Origin: Steromphala cineraria
Lineage: Eukaryota > Mollusca > Gastropoda > Trochida > Trochidae
Length of the DNA stretch: 64,000 bases
NCBI GenBank assembly: GCA_916613615.1
Contig: OU744723.1
Span: 69,087,226 to 69,151,225, forward strand
Direction of reading: 5' to 3'
Within the stretch, counting starts at the first letter, position 1, and the number at the start of each line of letters is the position of its first letter. The translations under genes and the position numbers were made by a program. Shown one piece after another: positions 33,648 to 44,559 of the stretch. The notes beneath the pieces are model-generated. The model did no database searches and was not told where the DNA came from. It saw only the letters and a list, made by a program, of their open reading frames with translations.

Positions 33648-33819
33648 TTGGAATGAGGTTTTGGTCACGTGACCATAGGTGGCGCGGCGGGGATGTGCAG
33701 GTAACTCCCGTATTGTTTTTTCTGTGTTATGGGTCGAGAGATAATTGATTGGCAATCAATGGGCTACGGTGAGTCGTCGACGGTAAGTACAAATAATGAC
33801 GTTTACTCAAAAACGTACT
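33648..33819 (-). repeat. DIRS right inverted terminal repeat
   Basis: From GTTGGAATGAGG to about 33770 it is the inverse of the left repeat. The outer part (CGTCGACGGTAAG...AAACGTACT) is specific to this side and is complemented in the internal region. Confidence 0.9.
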
Positions 33820-33822
33820 ATT

Positions 33823-35208
33823 TATATACCAACTCAGCTCACTTTCCTTGATATCAACCAGCATTGTATTCGTACTACTTGCTTTCAACGTTGCTTCATT
33901 TCTATGGATATAATTCTTTTTATGTTTTACATCTGAGAATATCAGACCATAAACATGATTAAATGACATTATTTTTCTATTAAAACATTGTCAAGAACCA
34001 TCCAAATATGTACACTTTCAACGTTTCACAAGCACATTGCTAGTTTCATCAGGAATGAAAGTTCAAATTAACACAGCTGGTATGTGGTGAGGCTTGTTAT
34101 AGGGGACAAAGAGTCCAAGCTGAAGTGATTAGTTCATTATCAAAACAATGCATGACGTTTAAACTTTCATAGAAGAAAAGGCTGGATTCCAACCTTGAAC
34201 CTTTTGCTTTTTAGACTGATAACGTAACCTCTTTACCAATAACGACTACGTTAAAATAGTGCTTGGATTCTTCTATTTGTATTCACACTTATAGGCTAAA
34301 TAAGGCGAGAGAAGGAGATATCTTTTATTTGTGACAAATACAAAAACTTCTATTGTAAATGTTGATTGTTGACGGTTTACAAGTCTGAGAAAACACTACC
34401 CTTCAGTGTTTAAGTCTAAGAAATTTTTAAATCTTTGTTGTTATATCTTTGTGTAGAGGACCTCTGAGGCGTGTTTTCATTCACAGAACTAGCTTACATT
34501 TCCTGATATACAACATATGGTAAAAAAGGTTTTGATAAGTGTGTTGAATGACAAAGGTGGGCCAAATTCTATGTCATGATGATTTAATTCAAATAGTTTT
34601 TAAGACTGTATCAGAAGAATACCAAACCATGATTTTGCGATCTATATGGAAATTAAAAAGACGTGCAGACAGATTTGATAACCTTGAAAGTAACAATTTA
34701 TACCCTACACACATTACTGGTTGAAGATTTTCATAAAACAGATGCATATTGAGCAACAATTCACAAAGAGAGTTTAATAATAGTTTAATCAAGAATCAAT
34801 TAGGAATCATTTACAAAAGGTTTGTTTTAAATTCATTGGTTGCCATTTTCATAATAAGAGCATATTCCCGCAACCATCATGCTATTTACATGTATTATAA
34901 ATGTTTGCACACAAGGCCATTTGATTGTTCAATTGGCCGGGTTAAACGACAGACTGACTGCGAGTGTGAATTAGTATTATTCTTGTTGACCCTTATAACA
35001 GTCACCATAAGTTTTGGACTAGCTATTGTAATACACCGCTTCTTGGTGTTCAGGCCTACTCTTAAACGCATTCTATCTAACACAAGAATAGTTGGTTTTG
35101 GTTCAAAACTATTATTGTTAACTAGAAAACCAAAGGATATTCATAGAGGATATCTGTCTTTTCTTGACTAATACCGTGGTTATCTTATTGAGTGGGGTAG
35201 AACCTTTA
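33823..35208. other. Flank of TRIM copy 2, duplicated non-coding DNA
   Basis: From about 34180 the sequence parallels 6230-7450: a tRNA-SINE head (34190-34260), one copy of the GAGAAAACACTAC block, and a well-conserved stretch at about 34740-35020 matching 7130-7420. Open frames here (for example 34749-35171) are not matched by an open frame in the other copy, so I do not call a gene. Confidence 0.55.
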
Positions 35209-35462
35209 TCTTTTCACGAGGGGCGCAGCCGTGCATGAGTAAAAATATATATCAAACTTTTCTTTCTCATGAGATGAGAGAAACATGATATTTGTTAAGA
35301 TTTGACAGCAATATGGAGGCTTACTGTTACAATACAAAAATAAAAGTCTATTCTTTGATATCTGATACATATTTGTTCTTTAAGGGTTGTTAACATCATA
35401 CAGATTTTGACTTAGTTCCAACTTAACCAGAATCAATCTGCTGCCGAAATGCATCGCTTAGC

Positions 35463-37093
35463 CTATCTAAAGTGATACTCATTCACTCCTTTGTTTTCAT
35501 TTACAACAAATAGTTTGTGTCCATCAACACACAGACCATAAGGACATTCCACACCATCTGCTGCAGTCAATATGTCTCCTAGGAACTCTCCTCTGTTACT
35601 GAGATGGACAACTCTGTGTGAAGAGTTGTCAGCTACAAGAATGTCTCCTCTATTGGTGGATGTGATTCCTCGTGGATACTTCAGTTTTCTGTCTCCAGTA
35701 GGTGTGTACATCCACTCTACATGTCCAGTCTGTGACATACAGATGACAGACTTCAGATCATGGTCTGACACCAGGATACAGCCTTGTCTGCTCACATGGA
35801 TAAAGTAAGGAAACTTGAAGCTCTTGTGAGGTTCTGTCATTGTCTTCAGTGATCTCATCACCCGTCCTTCGATGTCCAGGATATCTACAGAGGGAGGAGA
35901 CACAGAACTGCCAACTAATGTGGACTGATGCAGTACATCCAGACCACGATACTCCTTGTCAGTTGATATTGTAGAGTGGAGTTCCAAGTCAGGGTTAACA
36001 TTGACTGTTACAATCTGTCTAGAGGATGGAACGGACACAGCCACCTTGTTGTCATCCAGTACAGCAATACTCCATGGAAAGTTATCTAACACCAGAATGC
36101 TGCATTGATGTTTACCATTAAGTGTACATATGGATTTGATTCTGTTTCCACTAAAATCAGTTACTACAGTTATTTTCCTGTTTCTAACATTCAACACAGC
36201 TACATCAATTAAGCTACATTTGTCACCCTGATTCAATTTAGTATCAACAACCCTCTGTAGTACAGGTCCAGCTGTCAGATCAACATCCATCTTCTCCACC
36301 TTCACATCCATCTTGTCAATTTCTGCTTTCAGTTGTTCAAGATCTTTTCTAAAGCTGAAGGTAGCTACATCTCTCCTGTCTTCTCTCTGTGTCTCTGTGA
36401 CGTCAGATGCAGTTCCTGATCCAGACGACAGATACATCTCAAACAGCTGCGCCTCATTCTCCAACTCCAGGGCCTGCTGGATGAACTGAGACTGCTGCTG
36501 GTACGTCTGTAAATCTATCTGCTTCGCTTTGACCTTTGACCTCAGTTGACCTGTCTGTTCTCCTGATTGGTCCTCCAGTTTCTTCATCAGCTGATTTTTC
36601 TTTTTCTGAAGATGTTCCATGATGCTTTGAAATGATTTCTCTATTTCAGATTTGACCATCAACTTGTGGTCAGTCCCCTTCTCAATCTCTCCCTCATAAC
36701 ACTTGATCTTAGTGTTACATTCCTCCATTTGTATCTGAAGTTTCTTCTGACGTCCCTGTAGTTGACCTTTGACCTCTGGCAACATGGCCTGGATGGTGAC
36801 GACATCTTCACACTTCCGGTGACTGATGCTGCAACAAACTGTACATAATGGTTTCTTGCAGTCATTGCAATATAGTTTACTTTTCTCGTCATGTTCTCTG
36901 CAGATAAACTTTCTTTTGATCTTCTGACCTGGGGGGGCTTCTGCCAAGTTGTTGACAATGTGTTTACGAGATAAGGGCATTTTCCTGTGCATGCTGAGAC
37001 AGCCGTGACAGAAACCTGCTTCACACTCAGAACACCAATGTGTAGCTGGAGTTGTCTCCCCTTCTTCTTTGCAGGAAGAACACGTGACTGCCT
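35463..37093 (-). CDS. TRIM-NHL-like protein copy 2, exon 2 (B-boxes, coiled coil, propeller)
   Basis: This exon joins in phase to 38205-38484 and gives a protein of 636 residues with a TAG stop at 35463-35465. Domains mirror copy 1: B-box 1 (CSSC...HWCSEC...CHGC), B-box 2 (CREHDEKSKLYCNDC...CTVCC...H), coiled coil, short linker with one VVDxxxGPVLQR unit, and an NHL-like propeller (GDILVADNSSHRVVHLSN). Differences from copy 1 cluster in B-box 1 and in the propeller (for example DFSSHKV versus DNSSHRV), the likely ligand-binding face. Both genes are open, so both could be functional. The role as an E3 ligase is inferred from the family. Confidence 0.88.
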
Positions 37094-38204
37094 CTGTGAA
37101 CAAAACAATACAGGGCTTATTCATATGTACACTGTGGGTTTCATTGATGCACAAATTTGGAAATATAACACACTTGTTATGTCAATAAAAGAAATTTTGT
37201 ACATATTTTGTTTGTGTTTGGGTACTAATTGTGTGAGTGAGTTCGGTTTATTGTGTTTTTATGTACGAATTCAATAATGTTGGTAATCTTCACATGCATA
37301 TCATATATCCTTTAAATCTTCTGCTCTGAATCTAACAATTTTCCAAGGATTTTTGGTTTACATAGAACTCCTTTGATCAGAGTATTTTTTACAACAGTCA
37401 CACATTTTTTCACAGTCGTTTTTGTCTATATACAGTAGAACTCGGATATAACAAACTCCAAGGGACCAAAGAATTTGGTTCGCTATATCCAGTGTTCGCT
37501 ATACGCATATAATTTTAATGATATTATATAGGGACGGGATTTGAAAATTTGTTCACTATATCCGAGTGTTCGCTATATCCGTGTTCGCTATATCCGTATT
37601 CTACTGTATTATTTAAAGAATACCCATTTTTGATTAGTGAATGCTTTGCATTTATTGTGTCTTAAGGTACAATGTTAATATTGTTATTACCTTTCAAAGA
37701 TGACAAACCATTAAGGATATTTTGTTACAAAGTCTGTATTGCCTATGTAATGTTCAATAATTATCTGATTATCATAAGTGATCTAGAAACATTCTATCTT
37801 ATCAGTTAATACCTTGTAGGGAGTCCATGAGTCCAGTTAGAAGCAGTAGAGTTTGTTCATAGTTCATTCATTAATTTACTAATTGAGTAAATGAGTGAGT
37901 TTTATTGTATTTTCACGCACTAATTATATATTGTTGATAATTTTTAAAATGCAAATGATTCATCCTTTTAACTTAATCTATCAATACTGACTCTTTTCTA
38001 AGGTTACTTTAAGTATTAAAAAATAATTTATAAATTATCTGTGATATTATTGAGTTCACCATGAAAATATCTTTATCGGTTTTACTTACAAAAAATAACA
38101 AAAAATTAAAGGATAGTTTAAGTGTTGACAAAGTCTTTGTTATATCAAATGATTATATTATTATTATTAGTGATCTAGAAACATTCTATATTTGCAATTA
38201 TTAC
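37094..38204 (-). other. TRIM copy 2 intron
   Basis: Same length and structure as the copy 1 intron (borders offset by 26,100), including the decayed duplicate of the RING exon end at about 37805-37850 and the pogo-type MITE. Confidence 0.7.
37433..37606. mobile_element. Pogo/Tigger-type MITE, paralogous copy
   Basis: Identical position, TA flanks and CAGTAGAAC ends as at 11333-11506; it was copied with the segment. A loose terminal fragment of the same family sits at about 38953-38972. Confidence 0.75.
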
Positions 38205-38491
38205 CTTGTAGAGAGTCCATGAGTCCAGTTAGAAGCAGTCCTGGTTTTAGCTGCCCCGCCCAATCTTCTACAGGTCTGTCAGGGTGAGGCACTGGGGTCT
38301 CTTGTCTACATGTGGGACAGGGGATGGTCTTGTTTCTCACAGCTTCTTCTTTGGTCTGCAGATATTTCTCCAGACAGTTCTTACAGAAGGAGTGTTGACA
38401 TGCGAGTGTAACTGGCTGCTGAAACACTTCAAAGCAGACACTGCAAGTCAGGTGGGTGTCCTTTAACTTGCCTGCTGTTGCCATTGCTGAT
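38205..38491 (-). CDS. TRIM-NHL-like protein copy 2, exon 1 (RING)
   Basis: Start ATG at 38482-38484, seven bases after a TTTTCAG acceptor; donor GTAATA after CTACAAG at 38205. The 280 coding bases encode a complete C3HC4 RING (CSVC, CQHSFCKNC, CPTC) that differs from copy 1 at only a few positions, such as Thr/Ser in CQHxF. Confidence 0.88.
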
Positions 38492-38752
38492 CTGAAAATA
38501 TACAAATAAACACTGCATAACTCATGGAAGATGACGAAACTATGATGACGTCTACTCTCTAATCTCTTTAATCAATATACGTATGGCGGGCATTTTGTTT
38601 TTAAAAACATAAAATTTTCTAAACTTTTATCAAACTCCTGCCAACATGACAAAGTAAGCCAACTTGTATATAGATTTCAACTTCAACATGCACATTTATA
38701 TGCTCTGTGGATACACGCATCTGGTGGGAGTCAACATTGTGAAAATGAATGC

Positions 38753-38950
38753 TTGCTTATAGCTTGTAATAAAAGTATAAACAGGGAATACCTTCCAGCT
38801 TGTAATAAATGGATAAACCTCAACATTTATATGCTCTGTGGATTCATGTTGCTTCATAAAATTTTAAAACAAGTAGGAGTAAACAATGTGAAAATGAATG
38901 CTTGCTTATACCTTCCAGCTTGTAATGAAAGGATAAACAGGTAAAATGTA
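38753..38950. repeat. Local tandem blocks of GCTTGTAATAAA(A/T)GGATAAAC
   Basis: Three related blocks containing CTTGCTTATA(G/C)CTT and GCTTGTAATRAAWGGATAAAC lie between 38753 and 38940, where copy 1 (about 12630-12660) has one. Confidence 0.55.
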
Positions 38951-39469
38951 ATATTATATCCGAGTTCTACTGTATGTTGTTCCTCGGTATGTTTGTCAAT
39001 ACATCTTTAACCCATATATCAATCTGCACCCAATATTAACTTGTCCTCACAAATCAACATGTCAGCCAACACTCTTATCAGCTTATACCAACTTACAAAG
39101 AGTTCATAATTACATGTATGCACTATTTCTATATTCATGTACCACTGTTAGTGTCTTTGTAAAAATAAACTGATTGATTGACCAGGGAAATGACTCGTAC
39201 CAATATATCATTTTTTAAATTTTTGAATTGTACCAAACTATCCCCATAGGCTTTACAAACGACTAACTGTATAGATCCACTAGCTCTCTCTTATCTAGGT
39301 CATCGATACAATAAACCTCGCTGTTACTGTTAGTTGAAATTGATCCGGGGTACTGACACAGATGATATGAACAGGTTCAGTGGTGGATTTGATCAAGTAA
39401 TTGACAACATATATGGCAATTTTACTGATATAACGCCTAAACTAATGTCATATTTCTTTATCACTAAGT

Positions 39470-39745
39470 ACACGACCACTTCCTCGTTTGCAGACAGAAC
39501 TGAAACCGAAAGTAGGCGTGAACTTCTTTGAAATAGACACTAAATATGATCAAGTAGAACTATGTTTAATGTGTTCATTACACAAACTATAACACCATAT
39601 TACATCTTATCAACCTACATGTACATGATATCACAACAGTTCTAATATGAATGATAAATACGAACCCTCACATGTTACGCTTGTCAGCACAAGACATGAA
39701 CCGGTTTGCAGCCTGTGACGTCAGAACATCACGTGACTTGCCAGT
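39470..39745 (-). promoter_or_regulatory. Candidate TRIM copy 2 promoter region
   Basis: Equivalent to 13540-13765. It contains CCACTTCCTC (ETS type), ACTGAAACCGAAAG (a good ISRE/IRF-type GAAAnnGAAA match, about 39499-39512), TGACGTCAG (about 39717) and CACGTG (39731-39736). Regulation by IRF-like factors would fit an immune TRIM, but this is inference. Confidence 0.45.
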
Positions 39746-40566
39746 AGTTGCGAGGCTGTGAATAATACTCATTGTGAAAGCTTCTCACTTTGAAAAGAAG
39801 CAAGCCTTTTATATGGTGTAAGAGAGATTTTCTTTATGTGTGCGAGTTGTTGCATGAGAAGTTTGCAATACATATACGGGCCAGTGATTGACAATAGTCG
39901 GTGTTTAGTGTTTGGAGTGTGTTATAGTTTGTGTGTATATCACTTGCCTTTTGTTAAAGATACTCTTTAGATATTCGTGTCGATTAAAGATATATTTCAT
40001 ACAATTGAAATGAAAATGAACATTGATATTTGAATACATTAATAATTAAATTTTCTACATTAGTTGTTATATTTTACTTTAAATAATCTTTTCACACATT
40101 TGTATCAAAGATATAACAACTCACATCAATATAGACGTGCTATACAAGTACTTATCATTGTGTCACATGTGGAGCCCTTCATTCAGAGGCTGTAATAGTT
40201 ACACTGGAGTCCAAATATCATTTTCTTAGAATCGTATCTGCTGGAATAAGAAACTGCATGTCCGACCTGCTAGCTATAAACACACAACTTGCTTTGTTTG
40301 TGACTTAGAAACCTATCGGGGATTTCGTCTATTGTTTTGGAGGTCTCTTGTATTCCCGTAATAACCTCTAAGGAGGGTTTACATTGGGAAGTCAGGGCAT
40401 TATATTCACATGTAACACCTACTTGGGGGGTTGGAAGGTTTTTATATTCATATGTAACACCTACTCGGGGGTTGGAAGGTTTTTATATTTCAAAGTGAAA
40501 GGGTTTTATATTCCTATGTGTAACCTAACCCCTAAGTCCACATTATCTTGAAAAAACTTACAATGC

Positions 40567-40642
40567 TGCCGATGTGCGGGATTCGAACCCTCAACCCTCT
40601 GAACCGTAAGCTAGCACTATAACCACTACTCTAACGGGCCAA
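40567..40642 (-). repeat. tRNA-derived SINE head, copy 1
   Basis: On the minus strand GGCCCGTTAGAGTAGTGGTTA is followed by a perfect box B (GGGTTCGAATCCC). The tRNA fold is partial, and it sits inside the 1-kb duplicated block, so it is a SINE-type or pseudo-tRNA sequence. Confidence 0.65.
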
Positions 40643-41164
40643 TTAGAAGTGAAGGTAATGTTAAACAATCTATTGATTGAAGATCAGATTTCGGTAAAAA
40701 AAATCGGCCCTAAAGCATTAGGAAATCCAATTGCACTTTAATTCCAATTTTAAATGCATACACACATTCAAAATGGATATTAACAGTGTTACACCTTTTC
40801 ATTTGTGATATATTTAAAGGATCCAAATACGGTGTCAACCACGTGACTTGTCGATTGTCATTTGTAAAACCTTACACCTCGAAGAATGCTTTGCACGTGC
40901 ATTATGTGCTATGTCAATATCAAAAAATCGTCTGAACACAATGCTTTTTTTTAAGGAAATTCATTTTAATTTTTTATATTCAGAATTGAAGCGACAGTAT
41001 AAAGTAATGTAATCCAATAATAAATGTTAACATTAACCGACGAACATGAATCTTTGATATTTGTTGTTTTTTTCTCAATTTTTATGATCAGTCTGAAAAT
41101 ATGATTACAAATACTACAATATGGATAAATGATTACGGGTTGTTAATAACGGCATCTAAGTTAG

Positions 41165-41328
41165 TTAAAACACTCGAACTCGGTTATGCTTGGGTTTTCA
41201 AAACCTTCGGAAAGAAAGCCTCGCGGGAAGTAAGACCTCAAGCTTCGCTTTCGGTCTTACTTTCCGCTCAGCTTTCATTCCTCAGGTTTTGAAATCCCAA
41301 GCATAACCTCGTTCTCGTGTTTTAACCC
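41165..41328. repeat. Foldback sequence with ~45-bp arms
   Basis: AACACTCGAACTCGGTTATG...TTTTCAAAACC is mirrored by GGTTTTGAAATCCCAAGCAT...CGTGTTTTAA. The AAGTAAGACC / GGTCTTACTTTCC core pairs as well. A shortened version ends the second duplicated block at about 42075-42120. Confidence 0.7.
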
Positions 41329-41606
41329 TAACTTAGAAACCTATCGGGGATTATGTCTATTGTTTTGGAGGTCTCTTGTTTTCTCGTAATAACCTCCAAG
41401 GAGGGTTTACATTGGGAAGTCAGGGCATTATATTCACATGTAACACCTACTCGGGGGTCGGAAGGTTTTTATATTCATATGTAAGACCTACTCGGGGGTT
41501 GGAAAGTTTTTATATTTCAAAGTCAAAGGGTTTTATATTTTAGTTATGTGTAACCTAACCCCACAGTCCATACTATCTTGAAAAGTCTACAATGTTTCAA
41601 TGATTC

Positions 41607-41684
41607 CAAAGTGCGGGATTCGAACCCTCAACCTTCTGAACCGTAAGCAATCACTCTAACCACTACTCTAGCGGACCAGACAGA
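41607..41684 (-). repeat. tRNA-derived SINE head, copy 2
   Basis: Same as 40567-40642 with a few changes (GGTCCGCTAGAGTAGTGG, box B GGGTTCGAATCCC intact), duplicated with its block. Confidence 0.65.
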
Positions 41685-42130
41685 AGTGAAGGCTATGTTA
41701 AACGATCTATTGATTGAAGTTCAGATTTCGGTAAAAAAAGGTCTGTCCTAAAGCATTATGATATCCAAATGCACTTGATTCCAATTTTAAATGCATACAA
41801 ACATTCATAATTTATATCAACAGTGTTACACCTTTTAACTTGTGATAAATTTAAAGGATCAAAATACGGTATCAACCACGTGACTTGTCGATTGTCATTT
41901 GTAAAACCTTACACCTCGAAGAATGCTTTGCACGTGCATTTTGTGCTATGTCAATGTCAAAAAGTCGTTTGAACACACTGCCTATTTTTTTATGATCAGT
42001 CTAAAAATATGATTACAAATACTACAATATGGACAAATGATTGCGTTTTTTAAATAAATGTTTAATAACGGTATCTGGGTTTCAAAACCCAAGCATAACC
42101 TCGTTCTCGTGTTTTAACCCTAACATAATC

Positions 42131-43491
42131 ACCGAACGAGTGTATCCCGGCCTGTACCTTTAAACATTTACTTGGGTGGGCGCTTATTGCTTTGTGCCCC
42201 AAAGGGCACCAAGCATTATGATTTGATTTTTCTAAAACTTTTCTGAATTCTCTCTATATTACTCTTGATATTTTCAAAGGGAAGCCGCGCCAATCACATG
42301 TGTTGTATCCAAATCAAAAGACCAATGAACAGAGCTGTAGCAAAAAATGCATTACGTCACCATGTGGGTAATACAAAATATTTGGCACATTAAACTGTGG
42401 AATATGATTTCGCTTTAAATGTTATATTAAAAGAGAAACAATGTTTTCTATTAAAGATGCTGATAAATGTTAACAGACTCAATCAAAAACATCTTCATTT
42501 GAAGAAGAGTCTGCATTTGTTCCAGATAAAGCATTAATTATTTCGCATTCAATAATCGTAGAATCTACTTTTTTTATAACCCACGCGATTTAATTTCACG
42601 CTGGGCTCGCCTGGCGAATAAAAGGTAATGTTTGTGTAAGTACGATGGTGACATCGAAATAAGACTTATGTTTACTAATAGGTAGATCACTTACGACCAC
42701 GAGACAAGTCATACTTAACGATGTCACTAAATGTTTACGTTGAAAACATGTATTTATTATCAGAGTACTGAAATTGATATTTAGAATATGACCTACATCG
42801 CTGGTTCCAAACGTTAGCTCAGCGGACCTGAGTTGAAATCCCGTCAGATCATCGGAAAGTATTTTCTTTATTATCTGTTATACTACTGTTAATAATTAAC
42901 CAGCATGACAAGAAGATATCGGTTTGGCAGTACCTTTTGCACATTTTCCTGTCATTGTCAACGCTACATGGCAACACAGTGCTTTTACTTCAAGTAACTA
43001 CATCACAATGCCACAACATCATAAACATAGTGACCTCACTATGCAATGACATCACTGTCTTGAAAATCTAGTGTTGTTGTGTTCAGAGATTTACATGTTT
43101 GCTCTGAGATGTCAAAAAGAGTGAATTTGGATGATAAATAGATTGTCACCCTCGTGTATTTTGATATTAAATATACCAACAATCGTTGATGAATGTAAAA
43201 AATATTCATAACTTTCAGCAATTCGTGTTGATAGAAATTAATTTTGTGAAGTTAACTTCGAGTAATACTTGTGTTAATATTAGTGCTGTTATCCAGTGTT
43301 GTATATTTCACTTATCCCCCGAATTGTTCGACAAATCACAATCTCCTTCATCTGCCTATGTGGCATATTTCATTGTTTTGGTAGTAAATTGAGTGAAATA
43401 TATGTAAAATGTAAAAAAGACAGTTTTTAGTATCGTGAAAACATACAGGGGTTAAGATGGATCCCCATCATTTATTCGTGAAGATAATCAT
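42131..43491. other. Intergenic DNA, no gene seen
   Basis: AT-rich. A small TTGTGCCC/GGGCACCAA hairpin lies near 42195-42215, and a TTAGCTCAGCGG...GTTGAAATCCC stretch at 42813-42845 weakly resembles a deleted tRNA head. No coding frame is supported. Confidence 0.4.
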
Positions 43492-43500
43492 CTCGCCCCT

Positions 43501-43764
43501 CAGTCTAAGTAAACCTAGCCTCAAGTTTATCCGTTTCACTCCTATACGGAGTCTCAAAAGGTCTAGTAGAGGGTCCATCAGCCAACCTTTCTGCCACCTA
43601 TGACCTTCCAACATTATACGTGCGAAGGCAGACTATTGTGGCTTGGTAAGCTGAGTTCTGATAGGTGAATTCGATACGTGGGCTGACGCGACCCTCTACT
43701 AGGTCTTTCTAGACTCAGTATAGGAGTGAAACGGATATTATTGAGGCTAGGTTTACTTAGACTG
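43501..43764. mobile_element. MITE with 9-bp target duplication (Mutator-like)
   Basis: Terminal inverted repeats of about 75 bases begin CAGTCTAAGTAAACCTAGCC and include GGTCTAGTAGAGGGTC. Both ends are flanked by the exact nonamer CTCGCCCCT (43492-43500 and 43765-43773). A 9-bp duplication with long arms points to a Mutator-type (MULE) non-autonomous element. No transposase. Confidence 0.8.
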
Positions 43765-43773
43765 CTCGCCCCT

Positions 43774-44085
43774 TCGTGTCTCATTCATCATCTCTCAAAA
43801 TACATTCTCTGTACATAACCTGGCTTGTTACCTCTTCGGTCATTGTGTATTGTACAATGGTGTTTTTGTTAGTGGGACTTGTACATCCTAAATATGATAA
43901 ACCATCATTGATGTACTTATATTATCATCCAAAACTGTGTTCCACAGGAGATAGTGCTTGTGGAAGATCAAGCCATATCTCCTAGGAGATATCGTTTTGA
44001 CAGTAGATCTTGAACAATACTATGTCATCAGAAGGGACATGACATCACAAACTTTTGCATCAGTAATGACGTCACAACGACGCTG
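43774..44085. other. Intergenic DNA, no gene seen
   Basis: Contains a short open frame (43776-43985) with no recognisable motif, and nothing else of note. Confidence 0.4.
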
Positions 44086-44087
44086 CA

Positions 44088-44212
44088 ATGCTATGACGTC
44101 GTAAACACAATGCTATGACGTCGTAAACACAATGACAACACAATGCTATGATGTCATAAACACAATGATGACATCATAAACACAATGATGACACAATGCC
44201 ATGATATCACTG
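44088..44212. repeat. CRE-like minisatellite
   Basis: Repeats of CTATGACGTCGTAAACACAATG and its variants (ATGATGTCATAAACACAATG). Units of 14-21 bases carry TGACGTC(G/A)-like palindromes. Confidence 0.65.
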
Positions 44213-44559
44213 GTGTAGGAGTTTAAGGGCTATGCAGTGTTCGGCAAGCTTCGGATATTTTTTACTTTTACCAACTTGTGTTGACACATTTGGTATCAGA
44301 AGACACTTGGGCGAGAGTCTCTAACTACCTCATTGTTATCAAGTTGTCTTCTCTGGACTCTCAAAAACGATTATATAATTCAAAGAAGACTATGCAAACA
44401 AGCAAATTTCTATCTTATCACAATATCTTGAGATCATAAAAATAAGACTTAGGCATTAAAACATCATCATGAATATCAATATATTTCATAAATGTGTTCA
44501 CATTTTAGAATGTAACACAGACTGTGATACCCAACAGGTTGGCGGAGAGATTGACTGAT

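Larger units (their letters stand above)
27641..33819 (+). mobile_element. DIRS-type tyrosine-recombinase retrotransposon, apparently intact
   Basis: About 6.2 kb. It has split inverted terminal repeats (27641-27799 and 33648-33819), an internal complementary region (33484-33574) holding the complements of both outer ends, and three long ORFs: gag-like, RT/RNase H/methyltransferase-like, and tyrosine recombinase. No LTR, protease or DDE integrase is present, as expected for DIRS elements. The body is much more GC-rich than the host sequence. No stop or frameshift was found in the three key ORFs, so it may be recent or still competent. Confidence 0.92.
34180..40300. repeat. Segmental duplication, copy 2
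   Basis: Colinear with 6231-14660, including TRIM exons, the intronic MITE at the same site and the upstream motif block. It lacks the extra tandem copies seen in copy 1 (the 125-bp block, the 250-bp unit, the 36-bp coding unit). Confidence 0.8.
40310..42130. repeat. Tandem duplication of a ~1.02-kb block
   Basis: GACTTAGAAACCTATCGGGG at about 40308 recurs at 41329, and the following kilobase matches closely, including the tRNA-like part, the CACGTGACTTGTCGATTGTC block and the CAAGCATAACCTCGTTCTCG end. No protein-coding content. Confidence 0.8.

Noticed and set aside
34749..35171. 140-residue plus-strand frame with a hydrophobic middle
   Set aside because: The matching region in the other duplication copy (7130-7450) is not open, so coding is not conserved.
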